Of a stretch of 50,247 nt of DNA, positions 27,719 through 35,934 are shown piece by piece (the stretch's first letter is position 1; the number at the start of each line of letters is the position of its first letter). The translations under genes were made by a program, and so were the position numbers. Under the pieces are notes generated by a model that saw only the letters and a program-made list of their open reading frames with translations, did not search any database and was not told where the DNA came from. Where the stretch lies: IMG/VR virus record IMGVR_UViG_3300028666_000045, positions 1-50,247 of that record; one strand, written 5' to 3'. The DNA is from a virus.

Positions 27719-29070
27719 ATAGCATTCCGCACCTTTTGCTGGTCGACGCCAGCGGAGTCGCCTACCGGGCATGGGCAACGGCCAACCCGGTGAACCGACC
27801 GTCGGATGGTCAGCCCATCGGCGCGGTCTTGCAATTCATGAAAATCATCTGGCGGATGATGGGCGCGGCCGAAGCCGATAAGCCAACCCACGGCGCCGCC
27901 ATCTTCGACGCGCCTGGTGGCTATTTCCGCCACGACATTTTTCCAGCCTACAAGGCGGGCCGGGCGGAAGCCCGTGACGTCGAACTGGAAGACCAGCTGC
28001 AGGTCATGCGGATGGCGGCGGACGCGCTGGGCCTGCGTGCGATCGAGAAGCTGGGCTTCGAGGCCGATGATCTGATTTCGACATTGGCCGCCCAAGCGCG
28101 ATTGCGCGGCTGGCGCACGACTATCGTCTCCAGCGACAAGGACTTTTCCCAGTGCGTGGTGGATGGGCATATCGAGATCGTGGACCCGCTGCAGAAGCGG
28201 CGCATTCTGGAAGCGGACGTTTTGGCGCGCTGGGAAGTACCGCCGCCGCTGGTCACCACCGTGCAGGCTCTGGCGGGCGATAGCGCCGACAAGATACCTG
28301 GTGTCGATGGGCTGGGCCCCCGGCGGGCCGCGGCGCTGGTGCGCCGGTTCGGCCATCTGGACAACATCATCGCCCATGCCGACGAAATCCGCTGGCCCGG
28401 GGTGCGCTCCTATCTGAAGCGCAAGCACAAGCACGGCACCGATGTTTCCCGCACCGGCCTGGAATGGCTGCGGGTATGGATGGAACTGGTCACGCTGCGG
28501 CAGGATGTCGAGCTGGATCAGGACATCGAAAAGCTGGCGCTGGAGCCGATCATGCGCAGCCATATCGATGAGATCCTGCGCGTGCTGGAGGCAAAGCCAT
28601 ATATTCATGAGGTTTTCGGTCTCGACCCGAAGATGGTGCGACAGGTCGAGCCGGTGGACGATCCGCTGGGGTGGTGGAAGGAAGAACTCAAGCATCCGGG
28701 CCAGAAACTGCCGGACGTGCCTCAGTGCGGATTCTACCAGCGGCGCCTGATCAAGAACGGCGCCCTCGTGCCGGCGCGCATCTGGCGCACGCCCGAGAAA
28801 GACCTGGACGGCACCCCGACCGGGATGGACCAACTGCGCTGCGAGGTGAACGGCAAGGTCTGTGATCCCTATTCGGAATGGGCGCGGCTTTCCATGAGCC
28901 CCATCGAAGAGAAGACCTATCGGTTCATGACGGCCGATCTGGCGCATGCCAAGAAATGGCGCCCGAACGACCCGCGTGCGGACCCCAAAAAGGTTGCCGA
29001 CATCACCAAGGTGCCGGCGCCAACAAATCCTTCCCCGAAACGGAGACGTGCCTATGACCGACCAGCCTAG
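27715..29070 (+). CDS. 5'-3' exonuclease (PolI-N/FEN family) with extra C-terminal domain, 451 aa
   Basis: The FEN nuclease core is complete: LLVDASGVAYRAW (10-20), AAIFDAPGGYFRHDIFPAYKAGR (61-83), GFEADDLISTLA (114-125), SSDKDFSQ (139-146), and the helix-3-turn-helix GDSADKIPGVDGLGPRRAAAL (188-208). The Asp/Glu metal ligands are in these segments. A C-terminal extension of about 120 residues (CGFYQRRLIKNGALVPARIW onwards) resembles a small domain seen separately in phage proteins, so this is a fusion. Likely removes primers and processes ends. ATGA overlap with the gene before. Confidence 0.9.
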   Translation: MNSIPHLLLVDASGVAYRAWATANPVNRPSDGQPIGAVLQFMKIIWRMMGAAEADKPTHGAAIFDAPGGYFRHDIFPAYKAGRAEARDVELEDQLQVMRMAADALGLRAIEKLGFEADDLISTLAAQARLRGWRTTIVSSDKDFSQCVVDGHIEIVDPLQKRRILEADVLARWEVPPPLVTTVQALAGDSADKIPGVDGLGPRRAAALVRRFGHLDNIIAHADEIRWPGVRSYLKRKHKHGTDVSRTGLEWLRVWMELVTLRQDVELDQDIEKLALEPIMRSHIDEILRVLEAKPYIHEVFGLDPKMVRQVEPVDDPLGWWKEELKHPGQKLPDVPQCGFYQRRLIKNGALVPARIWRTPEKDLDGTPTGMDQLRCEVNGKVCDPYSEWARLSMSPIEEKTYRFMTADLAHAKKWRPNDPRADPKKVADITKVPAPTNPSPKRRRAYDRPA

Positions 29071-30607
29071 AGACATCACCCGGACCCACAATCAGCCGCC
29101 GCTGGAATTGCCGAGCGAAGAGGCAATGCTTGCGGAGCTTAAGCACCGCTATCCAGAGCTTGAGCAGCGCCTGACGGAATGGGAGACAGCGCTGAAGACA
29201 TTCCGCACATCCGGCGGCGAGTTGCCCAAGTTCACGCTGAAGGATAGCGAGACGGCCGAGGCGCTGCAGGATTTGCTTGGGCAAATCGACAAGGTTAGCC
29301 GCGCCTGGACCAAGAGCGACATGGCGGCCGAGAAAAAGCCGCTCAATGCCCTGCTGAAGGTTGTCGGCAATTTCTTCACGAAGGGCCAGGAAAAGGCCGA
29401 CACGATGCTGGCGGAGTGGGAGCCTGTCCATGACGCCTATATCGGTGAGGTCAAAGCCGAGCGCGAACGCAAGATGCAGGAAGAGGTAGAGCGTCAGCGC
29501 AAGGAAGAAGAAGCCAAGCGGGCCGAAGCCGAACGGCTGGAGCACGAGCGCAAGGCGGCAGAGGAAGCGGCTGCCGAAGCCAGGCGCAAGGAAGCTGAAG
29601 AGCGCGAAAAGGCGGAAAAGGCCAAGCGCGAGCGTGAGGAAGCAGAGCGTCGCGCCGAAGAGTTGAAGGCTGAAGAGCGGCGGCTTGAGAAAGAAAAGGC
29701 AGACCGCGACCGCGCCGAAAAGGAAAAGAACACCCAGGCGCTGCGCGACATCCGCCGGTATCTGAAGGATGCGGAAAAACTCCATGCGCTGAGTGAGACC
29801 GAAGAGGCCAGCGAAGAAGAACTCAAGCTGCTGGACGGCTTGATCCGCCACGGCGGCACCATCAGCCTGCTGGCCGGTCCGGTGGCGAGTTCGCATCTGC
29901 TTGACGACGAACAGCGCACGGAAATCGAATTGGTGCGCGGGCGTCTGAATGAAATGCGCGAGTCGGCCAACAAACAGTTCAACAAGCGCGAACAGAAGCG
30001 GCGCGAAAAGGAAGCCAAGGAGGCCGAAGAGCGCGAGGCGAAGCTGGCAGCCGAGCGCAAGGCCCGGCAGGAAGAGGAAGACCGCAAGCTTGCAGAGACC
30101 AAGGCAAAACGCGAGGAAGAAGAACGCAGAGCTGCCACGGCTAAGGCGGAGAAAGAGGCTTCCGAAAAGGCCGCGCGCGAGTCACGCCAGTCCGCCCGTG
30201 AAAGTGAGAGCGAGGCGCGCGATGCCGGTAAGGGTGTGGCCAAGGCTGGCCTGGAGGCGGACCGCGCGGCGAACCGGGCTGATCGGGCCGAGACGCGGCT
30301 GGAGAATACGACCGAGGCCGAACTGTCCCGCACGCGTGGCGATTTCACAACCGCTGGGCAGCAGCGCCACTGGAAGCACTATATAACCGATGAAGACGCT
30401 CTGCGCGGTGCCATCCAGGGATCGATGAAGCTGGATCACCCGCAGTACGCCATCCTCGTGTCCCTGTTAGCGGCTGACGATTTAAATGGCGCCGTCTACA
30501 GATACATGATGCAGAATTACCGGAATTGGACCAAGCGCGAGCGCGTCGATGACGTGCTGGCCGGCGTCTCATTCGTGTACGAGCTCGATACCAAGATCAG
30601 AACATAG
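29054..30607 (+). CDS. Long coiled-coil phage protein, 517 aa
   Basis: A globular N-terminus (HNQPPLELPSEEAMLAELK, then FTLKDSETAEALQDLLGQIDKVSRAWTKSD) resembles a phage family that often stands near recombination genes. Residues about 135-450 are two very long Glu/Lys/Arg/Ala coiled coils, separated near 235-305 by a short folded part (LKLLDGLIRHGGTISLL). The C-terminal 70 residues (AIQGSMKLDHPQYAILVSLLAADDLNGAVYRYM) are folded. It starts 17 bases before the exonuclease stop. A structural or scaffolding role is likely; function unproven. Confidence 0.7.
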   Translation: MTDQPRDITRTHNQPPLELPSEEAMLAELKHRYPELEQRLTEWETALKTFRTSGGELPKFTLKDSETAEALQDLLGQIDKVSRAWTKSDMAAEKKPLNALLKVVGNFFTKGQEKADTMLAEWEPVHDAYIGEVKAERERKMQEEVERQRKEEEAKRAEAERLEHERKAAEEAAAEARRKEAEEREKAEKAKREREEAERRAEELKAEERRLEKEKADRDRAEKEKNTQALRDIRRYLKDAEKLHALSETEEASEEELKLLDGLIRHGGTISLLAGPVASSHLLDDEQRTEIELVRGRLNEMRESANKQFNKREQKRREKEAKEAEEREAKLAAERKARQEEEDRKLAETKAKREEEERRAATAKAEKEASEKAARESRQSARESESEARDAGKGVAKAGLEADRAANRADRAETRLENTTEAELSRTRGDFTTAGQQRHWKHYITDEDALRGAIQGSMKLDHPQYAILVSLLAADDLNGAVYRYMMQNYRNWTKRERVDDVLAGVSFVYELDTKIRT

Positions 30608-30711
30608 AGACCACCGCCTGCAAAACTGGTGGGAGCCGAGGGCGGGGGCTGGCGTGGTAGGCGGCGCAATACTTGGACAGACCCCCGCTGAAACTTTGGA
30701 AAGGAAAGCAC

Positions 30712-31932
30712 ATGCAGACCGGATTTGACGAACCAGCCGAAGGCGTCATTGATGAAGAAGATGCGGTGGAAGTTTCCGCCAATCCTGGCGCGCTCATGCA
30801 GATCAGCGAGGCGGAGGTCAACCGGCAAATTCTGACCGCGCGCGCCTATCCGCGATCCATCACTGGCTTCCGCCAGCAGATGCGCGAGCTGGTCACGTTC
30901 GATGAAGAGACCGCAAAGGGCTGCCTCTATGCATACAAGCGCGGCGGCAAATTGATCGAAGGCCCCAGCATCAACTTCGCGGCCAGCGCGATGCAGGCAT
31001 GGGGCAATGTCCGCACCGGCTCCATGATCACGGAAGTGGGCGAGGATTTCATCACCGCACAGGGCTTTTTCTGGGATCTGGAAAAGAACATGGCGGTGGC
31101 CTTCCAGGTCTTGCGCCGCATCACATCGGCCGATGAAAAGACCGGCCAGAAGGTGCGCTACAGCGACGACATGATCATGGTGACCGGCAACGCCGCCGGC
31201 TCCATCGCGCTGCGCAACGCCATCCTGAAGGGTATTCCCAAGCCATACTGGAACCCCAGCTATCAGGCGGCGCGGCAATGCTCTGTCGGCAAGTTCGAAA
31301 ACTTCAGCCAGAAGCGCGAGGACATGCTGAAAGCGTTCATGCTGATGGGTGTGGACAAGGAGCAGATTTTCGGTCTGCTCGGTGTCAAGGGGATCGAGGA
31401 TGTCAATTACGAACATCTGATGTTCCTGGCCGGCGTGCACAACAGCATCAAGGAAGGCGGCGAAAAGGTCGAAGATATTTTCGCGCTGGAGAACATGCAG
31501 AATCCGGATCAGGTTTCGCCGAAGCGCCCACGCCAGAGCGAGTTCACGCGCACCAAGGTCGCCGCTGATAAGACGGATAAGCCAGCAGCGGAAAAGGCAG
31601 AGGCCGCTGCCAAAACGGCGCAGACCGAGACGGCGGAAAAGAAAGACGCCGATCCACAACAGCAGCAGACTAGCCAGGGCGATCTTCTTGAACAAAACCG
31701 CGAACAGGAACGGCTGGACCTTGAACAGGAACGGCTGGACCTTATCAAGGATGCCTATGGGCAGTTGGAAAAGGTGGCGGCAGGGCGCAGCGTACGCGAT
31801 GTCACCAATCTGCGGGACGAGGTGATCGAGGCCGGTATCCTTTCGGAGGCAGAGCAGACCAAGTGGGAAACCGATTGTCAGGCCGCATCCGACAAGGTGG
31901 CTGCCGCCTTCAAGAGCCGTCTTAAGAAATGA
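30712..31932 (+). CDS. Phage recombination-associated protein (EGPSIxFA family), 406 aa
   Basis: The central part (ARAYPRSITGFRQQMRELVTFDEETAKGCLYAYKRGGKLIEGPSINFAASAMQAWGNVRTG, then VAFQVLRRITSADEKTG, SDDMIMVTGNAAGSIALRNAILKGIPKPYW) resembles a phage family with the EGPSIRLAE signature near recombination genes. I recall no proven activity; a RecT-like or annealing role would fit the neighbours. The C-terminal third is Glu/Ala/Gln-rich with a 21-base tandem duplication. The ATG follows AAAGGAAAG. The 30608-30711 gap holds no gene. Confidence 0.65.
   Translation: MQTGFDEPAEGVIDEEDAVEVSANPGALMQISEAEVNRQILTARAYPRSITGFRQQMRELVTFDEETAKGCLYAYKRGGKLIEGPSINFAASAMQAWGNVRTGSMITEVGEDFITAQGFFWDLEKNMAVAFQVLRRITSADEKTGQKVRYSDDMIMVTGNAAGSIALRNAILKGIPKPYWNPSYQAARQCSVGKFENFSQKREDMLKAFMLMGVDKEQIFGLLGVKGIEDVNYEHLMFLAGVHNSIKEGGEKVEDIFALENMQNPDQVSPKRPRQSEFTRTKVAADKTDKPAAEKAEAAAKTAQTETAEKKDADPQQQQTSQGDLLEQNREQERLDLEQERLDLIKDAYGQLEKVAAGRSVRDVTNLRDEVIEAGILSEAEQTKWETDCQAASDKVAAAFKSRLKK
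31702..31743 (+). repeat. Perfect 2 x 21-base tandem repeat within a coding gene
   Basis: Two identical 21-base units lie head to tail in the C-terminal region of the recombination-associated gene. They encode EQERLDL twice and keep the frame. The preceding bases (GAACAAAACCGC) look like a decayed further unit. The repeat is in-frame, so it likely arose by slippage in a low-complexity segment. Confidence 0.9.
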
Positions 31933-32198
31933 CGGCGGCGACGATCAACAAGGGCGGACGGCCGCGGGTGGCACCCGCGCCCAATGCCTATGACAAAGCG
32001 CTCGGCGAGCGCGTGCGGCTCCAGATGGAGCTTTGTCGCATGGGACCGACGCAGATGGCGGACCGCATCGGCACCCACAAAAGCCAGGTCTATCGCTATC
32101 TGGCCGGCGACACACCGATAGCTCCCGAAGTTCTGGCGCGGATGGCCGGCGCGCTCGGGTGTCAGGTGCAGGATTTCACGAAGGATCTGCGAAGGTGA
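31929..32198 (+). CDS. XRE-like helix-turn-helix protein, 89 aa
   Basis: A Cro/cI-type domain: KALGERVRLQMELCRMGPTQMADRIGTHKSQVYRYLAGDTPIAPEVLARMAGALGC, with recognition helix THKSQVYRYLAG. The N-terminus NKGGRPRVAP is a short flexible AT-hook-like GRPR segment that may contact the DNA minor groove. ATGA coupled to the recombination-associated gene. Probably a local regulator. Confidence 0.8.
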   Translation: MTAATINKGGRPRVAPAPNAYDKALGERVRLQMELCRMGPTQMADRIGTHKSQVYRYLAGDTPIAPEVLARMAGALGCQVQDFTKDLRR

Positions 32199-32392
32199 AA
32201 GTGCGCGAGTTCGTCGCTGAGCTTCAGAAGCTTCCGCAGGACTTTGAAATCGCGATCCTTGCGGCTTCCGCCCACGCGCGCCCGCCCGTGCTTGAGCCGG
32301 TAAACCAATGGGCATGGATGCAAACGACGTGTGGCCTGGAAAATCCAGCCCACGCATATCTGATAAGGCCAATGAAGGATGTCATCCGGTGA
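32195..32392 (+). CDS. Conserved small phage protein, 65 aa
   Basis: The GTG overlaps the previous TGA (GTGA). The first 25 residues, KVREFVAELQKLPQDFEIAIL, follow a pattern common in phages (MKVxELIxxLxxxPQDxEV). The rest has HARPPVLEPVNQWAWMQ and a Cys. No activity is known for such proteins. The next gene starts inside its last 14 bases. Confidence 0.65.
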   Translation: MKVREFVAELQKLPQDFEIAILAASAHARPPVLEPVNQWAWMQTTCGLENPAHAYLIRPMKDVIR

Positions 32393-32846
32393 CAAAGAAA
32401 AGCGGCCGCCGCGGAAATACATTCCGGTCAGGATCAAGAAAGAGGTCTGTAAAAGGCAAAAGGGAATGTGCGTTCGTTGCAACAGTGCTCCGGTCTCCCA
32501 CCTTCCAAAAACAGATACGCGGTTTGATCATGAGCCTGCTTTACGCCTGCGCGATGTCAATGCGCGACGGACCGACTACATCCCGCACCAACTCTCGCCG
32601 CGCCACATCGATGCCCTCTGCGCGCAATGCCATCAGGAAAAGACTAACGGGCTTGGAGCAACTACGGCCGGTTACGATACGGGTAAAATCAAGAAAGAGC
32701 GCAAGCGGGAAAAGCAAGCGCGCGGCGAAACGAAGGAGAAGACGAAATGGATGACGCGAAAATTCCCGAAGGGGCAGAGCCGGTGGCCGAAGCGCAAGAT
32801 GCAAAGCTGGCGATTGAATATCCGCCAGGGGAATACGGGATCGTAG
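32379..32846 (+). CDS. HNH-family nuclease, 155 aa, overlapping the next gene by 100 bases
   Basis: HNH layout: VCKRQKGMCVRCNSAP (first Cys pair), RFDHEPALRLRD (His-Asp of the HNH core), HQLSPRHIDALCAQCHQEKTNG (second Cys pair). A basic Lys/Arg tail follows, and its last 33 residues lie inside the next gene. The tail therefore probably lost an earlier stop. Likely cuts or nicks DNA; phage HNH proteins can be packaging or homing enzymes. Confidence 0.8.
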   Translation: MSSGDKEKRPPRKYIPVRIKKEVCKRQKGMCVRCNSAPVSHLPKTDTRFDHEPALRLRDVNARRTDYIPHQLSPRHIDALCAQCHQEKTNGLGATTAGYDTGKIKKERKREKQARGETKEKTKWMTRKFPKGQSRWPKRKMQSWRLNIRQGNTGS

Positions 32847-33169
32847 ACCTATTCGGCCACACTAAGATGGTTGGCCGCGTGTCAGAGGTCGAGCGTTTCG
32901 GCGCGAAGATGCTCTGCGTCGAGGTCATCTTCGAGAACCAGCTTCTGCCGCCGGTCTTTCATGGCGGATCGGCCATCTATGGGCTGACGCCGTGCAGCGC
33001 CGAAGTGGCATTCCGGCGCCAGGCCGCGCAGGACTATTACCTGCCGGCGAACATCCGCGCGACGCTCACCACAAAGGCGCTGCCATCGCCTATCGACAGC
33101 TATCCTTCTGAGCAATACGGCCCTGAAGACGAGGGGCGCGAGGAAGATGATGGGAAGAACGATTTCTGA
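32747..33169 (+). CDS. Conserved phage protein, 140 aa
   Basis: The ATG follows GAAGGAGAAGACGAA, which decides the start although the HNH gene still runs for 100 bases. The domain LAIEYPPGEYGIVDLFGHTKMVGRVSEVERFGAKMLCVEVIFENQLLPPVFHGGSAIYGLTP is compact and beta-rich. The end is acidic (PEDEGREEDDG), as in many single-stranded-DNA-associated proteins, but no OB-fold motif is certain. The next ATG overlaps its last base. Confidence 0.65.
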   Translation: MDDAKIPEGAEPVAEAQDAKLAIEYPPGEYGIVDLFGHTKMVGRVSEVERFGAKMLCVEVIFENQLLPPVFHGGSAIYGLTPCSAEVAFRRQAAQDYYLPANIRATLTTKALPSPIDSYPSEQYGPEDEGREEDDGKNDF

Positions 33170-34971
33170 TGTCCTATCCCGTTCCCGATGATGTGTTGGC
33201 CCGTCACATCGCCGTTGTCGGTGAGACCGGTTCGGGCAAAACCTTCGACACAAAATCTATTGTCGAGCATCTGGTCGAGGAAGGGCACCGCGTCTGCGTG
33301 CTGGACACCATCAAGTCAGACTGGTGGGGGATGATTTCCAGCGCCAGCGGCAAGCTGGCGGGGCTTCCATTCCGGATCATCGGCGGCCCACGAGGGCATG
33401 TCCCGCTGCATGCTGGCGCCGGGAAGGCGCTCGGGGAACTGGTGGCGAAGGGCAAGCTGCCGCTTTCCATCATCGATATGGCTGACTTCGACATGGGTGA
33501 GCCACAATCGTTCTTCGTGGATTTCGCCAAGGCGCTCTGGAAGAACATCAAGGGCGTGCTGTACCTGGTGATCGAAGAGGCCCACGAGATTGCTCCGAAA
33601 GAGCGCGTCGGTGCCGGCAAAGAGAATATGTCGGTCTATTGGGCGAAGCGGCTGGCGACCGGAAGCCGGACGAAGGGCTTGCGTCTGATCGTCGCCACCC
33701 AGCGCACGCAGGCCCTGCACAATGCCGTGCTCGGAAGCTGCGGTGCGCTCACGGCGCATAGCCTATCCCTGCCGGCGGACCAGAAGCCGGTGATCGACTG
33801 GCTGACGGCGAACCTGCGCGATAAGGATCTGCTGAAGGCCATCCAGGGCGAGCTCGCTTTCCTGCCGACCGGCACCGCATGGGTGTGCTGCGCGAAAAGC
33901 GATTTCTTCAAGAAGCTGCATTTCCCGCCCATCAAGACTTTCGACAACACGGCCACGCCGGACAAGGACGCGGATGACTTCGATGTCACCACCGCCGCGG
34001 TGGACCCGGAAGAATTGAAGGCGATCATCGGGGATGCGGTCAAGGAGGCAGAAGAGAATGACCCCGCCAGGCTGAAGGGCCAAATTGCTCGGCTCACGGC
34101 GGCGCTGGAGGCATCCAAGAAAACGTATCTCACGGCGCTTCAAGTCCGGCCGCCAGCGGTTGTTGAACCAGACCCGGAGGCACTCGCGTCAGCGCGCGAG
34201 GAAGGCGTGCGGCACGCTCTCATTACGATGGACGAAGCGATGGAGCTCCAGCATGTCCACAGCTTCGCGGAAGGGGCGGAATTCGGCCGGGGGCAAATCC
34301 TGTACGCGGTCCGTAATTTCACCGGGCCAACCGATTTCAAATTTCCAAACCGGAAAACCCCGCCCGGGGTCCAGGCCATCCTTGCCCGGGCCAAGGCCCC
34401 ACAGCCCGCCACAGGCAGCCGCAGGGCCGCCCGGCAGGTCCAGGCCGCTCCAGCCGCGCCCGCCAGCCGCCCGCCCGCGCCAGCAGCCCGGGGGCCCGCC
34501 CGGGAGCCTCAGGAAGGCGGCCTAAAGGGCTCCCAGCTGCACCTTCTCAAAACCCTCCGGTGGTGGGAGGCGATGGGTCACCCACGCCCGAGCCGGAACC
34601 AAGTCGCTGCCGTGGCCGGCTGGGGAAAGGGCCACCTGAAGAACATCGCCGGGTCTCTCAGCGCGATGGGCCTTATTAGCTATCCTGGGGACAGCGTGCT
34701 GGCCCTGACCGACCAGGGGCGTGCGGCGGCGCCAGAGCCGGACATGGGCGCCAGCCTGATCGACGGCCTCCGGTCCACCCTGAAAGGCACCCAGCAAAGT
34801 GTGCTAGACCTACTGCTCGCAAATGGCCGGGTGATGACCCGGCAGGACATGGGCGGGAAGCTTGGCTGGGGGGCTGGGCACCTGAAAAATATCGTCGGCT
34901 CAATGAGCGCGCTGGAGATCGTCAGCTATCCGGCTGAGGACACGGTCGAGCTTCAAGACTGGGTGCAGTGA
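33169..34971 (+). CDS. HerA/FtsK-like ATPase with tandem winged-helix-like C-terminal repeats, 600 aa
   Basis: Residues 12-300 form a HerA-type motor: RHIAVVGETGSGKT with Walker A at 18-25, VCVLDTIKSDWWG, Walker B LYLVIEEAHE at 131-140, and KRLATGSRTKGLRLIVATQR. A coiled region (PARLKGQIARLTAALEAS) and a Pro/Ala linker follow. The C-terminus has two similar units (GWGKGHLKNIAGSLSAMGLISYP near 484 and GWGAGHLKNIVGSMSALEIVSYP near 566) that may be winged helices. HerA proteins move double-stranded DNA as hexamers; no NurA partner is visible. May work with the RuvC-like and exonuclease proteins. Confidence 0.85.
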   Translation: MSYPVPDDVLARHIAVVGETGSGKTFDTKSIVEHLVEEGHRVCVLDTIKSDWWGMISSASGKLAGLPFRIIGGPRGHVPLHAGAGKALGELVAKGKLPLSIIDMADFDMGEPQSFFVDFAKALWKNIKGVLYLVIEEAHEIAPKERVGAGKENMSVYWAKRLATGSRTKGLRLIVATQRTQALHNAVLGSCGALTAHSLSLPADQKPVIDWLTANLRDKDLLKAIQGELAFLPTGTAWVCCAKSDFFKKLHFPPIKTFDNTATPDKDADDFDVTTAAVDPEELKAIIGDAVKEAEENDPARLKGQIARLTAALEASKKTYLTALQVRPPAVVEPDPEALASAREEGVRHALITMDEAMELQHVHSFAEGAEFGRGQILYAVRNFTGPTDFKFPNRKTPPGVQAILARAKAPQPATGSRRAARQVQAAPAAPASRPPAPAARGPAREPQEGGLKGSQLHLLKTLRWWEAMGHPRPSRNQVAAVAGWGKGHLKNIAGSLSAMGLISYPGDSVLALTDQGRAAAPEPDMGASLIDGLRSTLKGTQQSVLDLLLANGRVMTRQDMGGKLGWGAGHLKNIVGSMSALEIVSYPAEDTVELQDWVQ

Positions 34972-34991
34972 TATGGCTGAAGGAGAAGCAC

Positions 34992-35231
34992 ATGGATGAA
35001 GAACTGCGCGAATCCGTCAAGGCCGAGTTCGGCCGTACCATCGGAACAATTTCTCTGCTGATAGCCTCCAAGCAGGCCATCGAGAAATCGATGCCGGCGG
35101 GTCCGGACAAGGATCTGGTGGGCGACGAAATCATAACGCTGGACGCTATCCGTAATCGCCAGCGCGCGCTGCTGAACCGTTTGCTTGAAAACAGCGAGCC
35201 GCAGCCGGTGCAAGAAATTTCCGACAATTAG
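34992..35231 (+). CDS. Hypothetical phage protein, 79 aa
   Basis: The ATG follows AAGGAGAAGCAC; a GTG at 34968 is less likely. Mostly helical: LRESVKAEFGRTIGTISLLIASKQAIEKSM and IITLDAIRNRQRALLNRLLEN. No motif recognised. Probably a small accessory of the recombination block. Confidence 0.6.
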   Translation: MDEELRESVKAEFGRTIGTISLLIASKQAIEKSMPAGPDKDLVGDEIITLDAIRNRQRALLNRLLENSEPQPVQEISDN

Positions 35232-35254
35232 TCATCGTAAAGCTGGGGGATAAA

Positions 35255-35356
35255 ATGCGTCGCCGATATTTTTGGTTAAAGGTTCGAGGTTACATATGCC
35301 CGCTGCATCTTTTCAGGAGACGCTATGCGGGATGTGGGGAGAAGGTTTCCGCCTAA
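35255..35356 (+). CDS. Very small Cys/Arg-rich peptide, 33 aa
   Basis: An ATG after GGGGGATAAA opens 33 codons: RRRYFWLKVRGYICPLHLFRRRY, then GCGEKVSA. Cys15, His18 and Cys28 could bind zinc. The composition (KVRGYICPLHxxR) resembles small phage peptides I have seen, so it is listed with caution. The rest of the 35232-35419 gap shows no other frame. Confidence 0.4.
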   Translation: MRRRYFWLKVRGYICPLHLFRRRYAGCGEKVSA

Positions 35357-35419
35357 TCGGCGGCCAGGCTGCCTTGTTCTTCTTTTTTACACCGCACTCG
35401 TTTTTCTTGGAGCTTACCT

Positions 35420-35689
35420 ATGGCTGACGAAATTCCCGCCGTAACATCTTCTGCCGAAGCGCCAGCAAAGGGCGTTGAGCTCGTGCGCGATTGCATGGGC
35501 TGCAAGTGGACAAAACCCCTGATGGACAACAAGGGGGTTGTGATGGACTGGTCCAAGAAAGTCTGCATCGGGTCGCCGCCGGCTGTGATGCAGGTCATGA
35601 CGCAGCAGGGCCCAGCCATTCAGACGCTCTTCCCAGTGGTCCAGGGCGGGATGGTCTGCCGGGTGCATAAGTTCCGCGGCGAAGACTGA
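35420..35689 (+). CDS. Small Cys-rich phage protein, 89 aa
   Basis: Cys residues at CMGCKW, KVCIGSP and VCRVHKF suggest a zinc or redox site: two in a CxxC pair, one about 20 residues later and one near the C-terminus. The N-terminus is disordered. ATG follows GGAGCTTACCT. The segment MQVMTQQGPAIQTLFPVVQGGMVCR is probably a beta hairpin. Function unknown. Confidence 0.6.
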   Translation: MADEIPAVTSSAEAPAKGVELVRDCMGCKWTKPLMDNKGVVMDWSKKVCIGSPPAVMQVMTQQGPAIQTLFPVVQGGMVCRVHKFRGED

Positions 35690-35934
35690 TGCGGCAGGAC
35701 GGGTTCATTCTGGCCCTCGCGCACGCGCGCCAGAACTTCCACCACAGCTTTATCGATCCGGAAACGCTGATGGTGATTCGCCTCAACGGCAACTGGGATC
35801 CGGTGCGGATTGATGTCCAGACACGCGAGGAAAAGCTTGGGCGCCTCCGCAAGGCCAATGTCTGGTGGCGCCGTGGGCTGAAATGGTTTCGAGAATTGGG
35901 GCTTGAGCGTGTCCACGCTGACGACGACGAATAA
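35689..35934 (+). CDS. Hypothetical phage protein, 81 aa
   Basis: Shares one base with the previous stop (TGATG). LAHARQNFHHSFIDPETLMVIRLNGNWDPVRIDVQTREEKLGRLRKANVWWRRGLKWFREL is basic, with four Trp in the second half. No known domain. The J-domain gene starts inside its end, so the pair is coupled. Confidence 0.6.
   Translation: MRQDGFILALAHARQNFHHSFIDPETLMVIRLNGNWDPVRIDVQTREEKLGRLRKANVWWRRGLKWFRELGLERVHADDDE

Noticed and set aside
27613-29091. 492-codon open frame on the minus strand opposite the FEN exonuclease
   Set aside because: It is the antisense shadow of a GC-rich gene; the plus-strand frame has all FEN motifs and coupled starts. The minus frame has no recognisable domain or ribosome binding site.
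29003-30348. Two long minus-strand frames opposite the coiled-coil gene
   Set aside because: Their Leu/Phe- and Ser/Arg-rich repetitive composition is the complement of Glu/Lys codons. No start context.
30517-31695. 392-codon minus frame opposite the recombination-associated gene
   Set aside because: Mirror of the coding strand; the plus strand carries conserved family segments and a good ribosome binding site.
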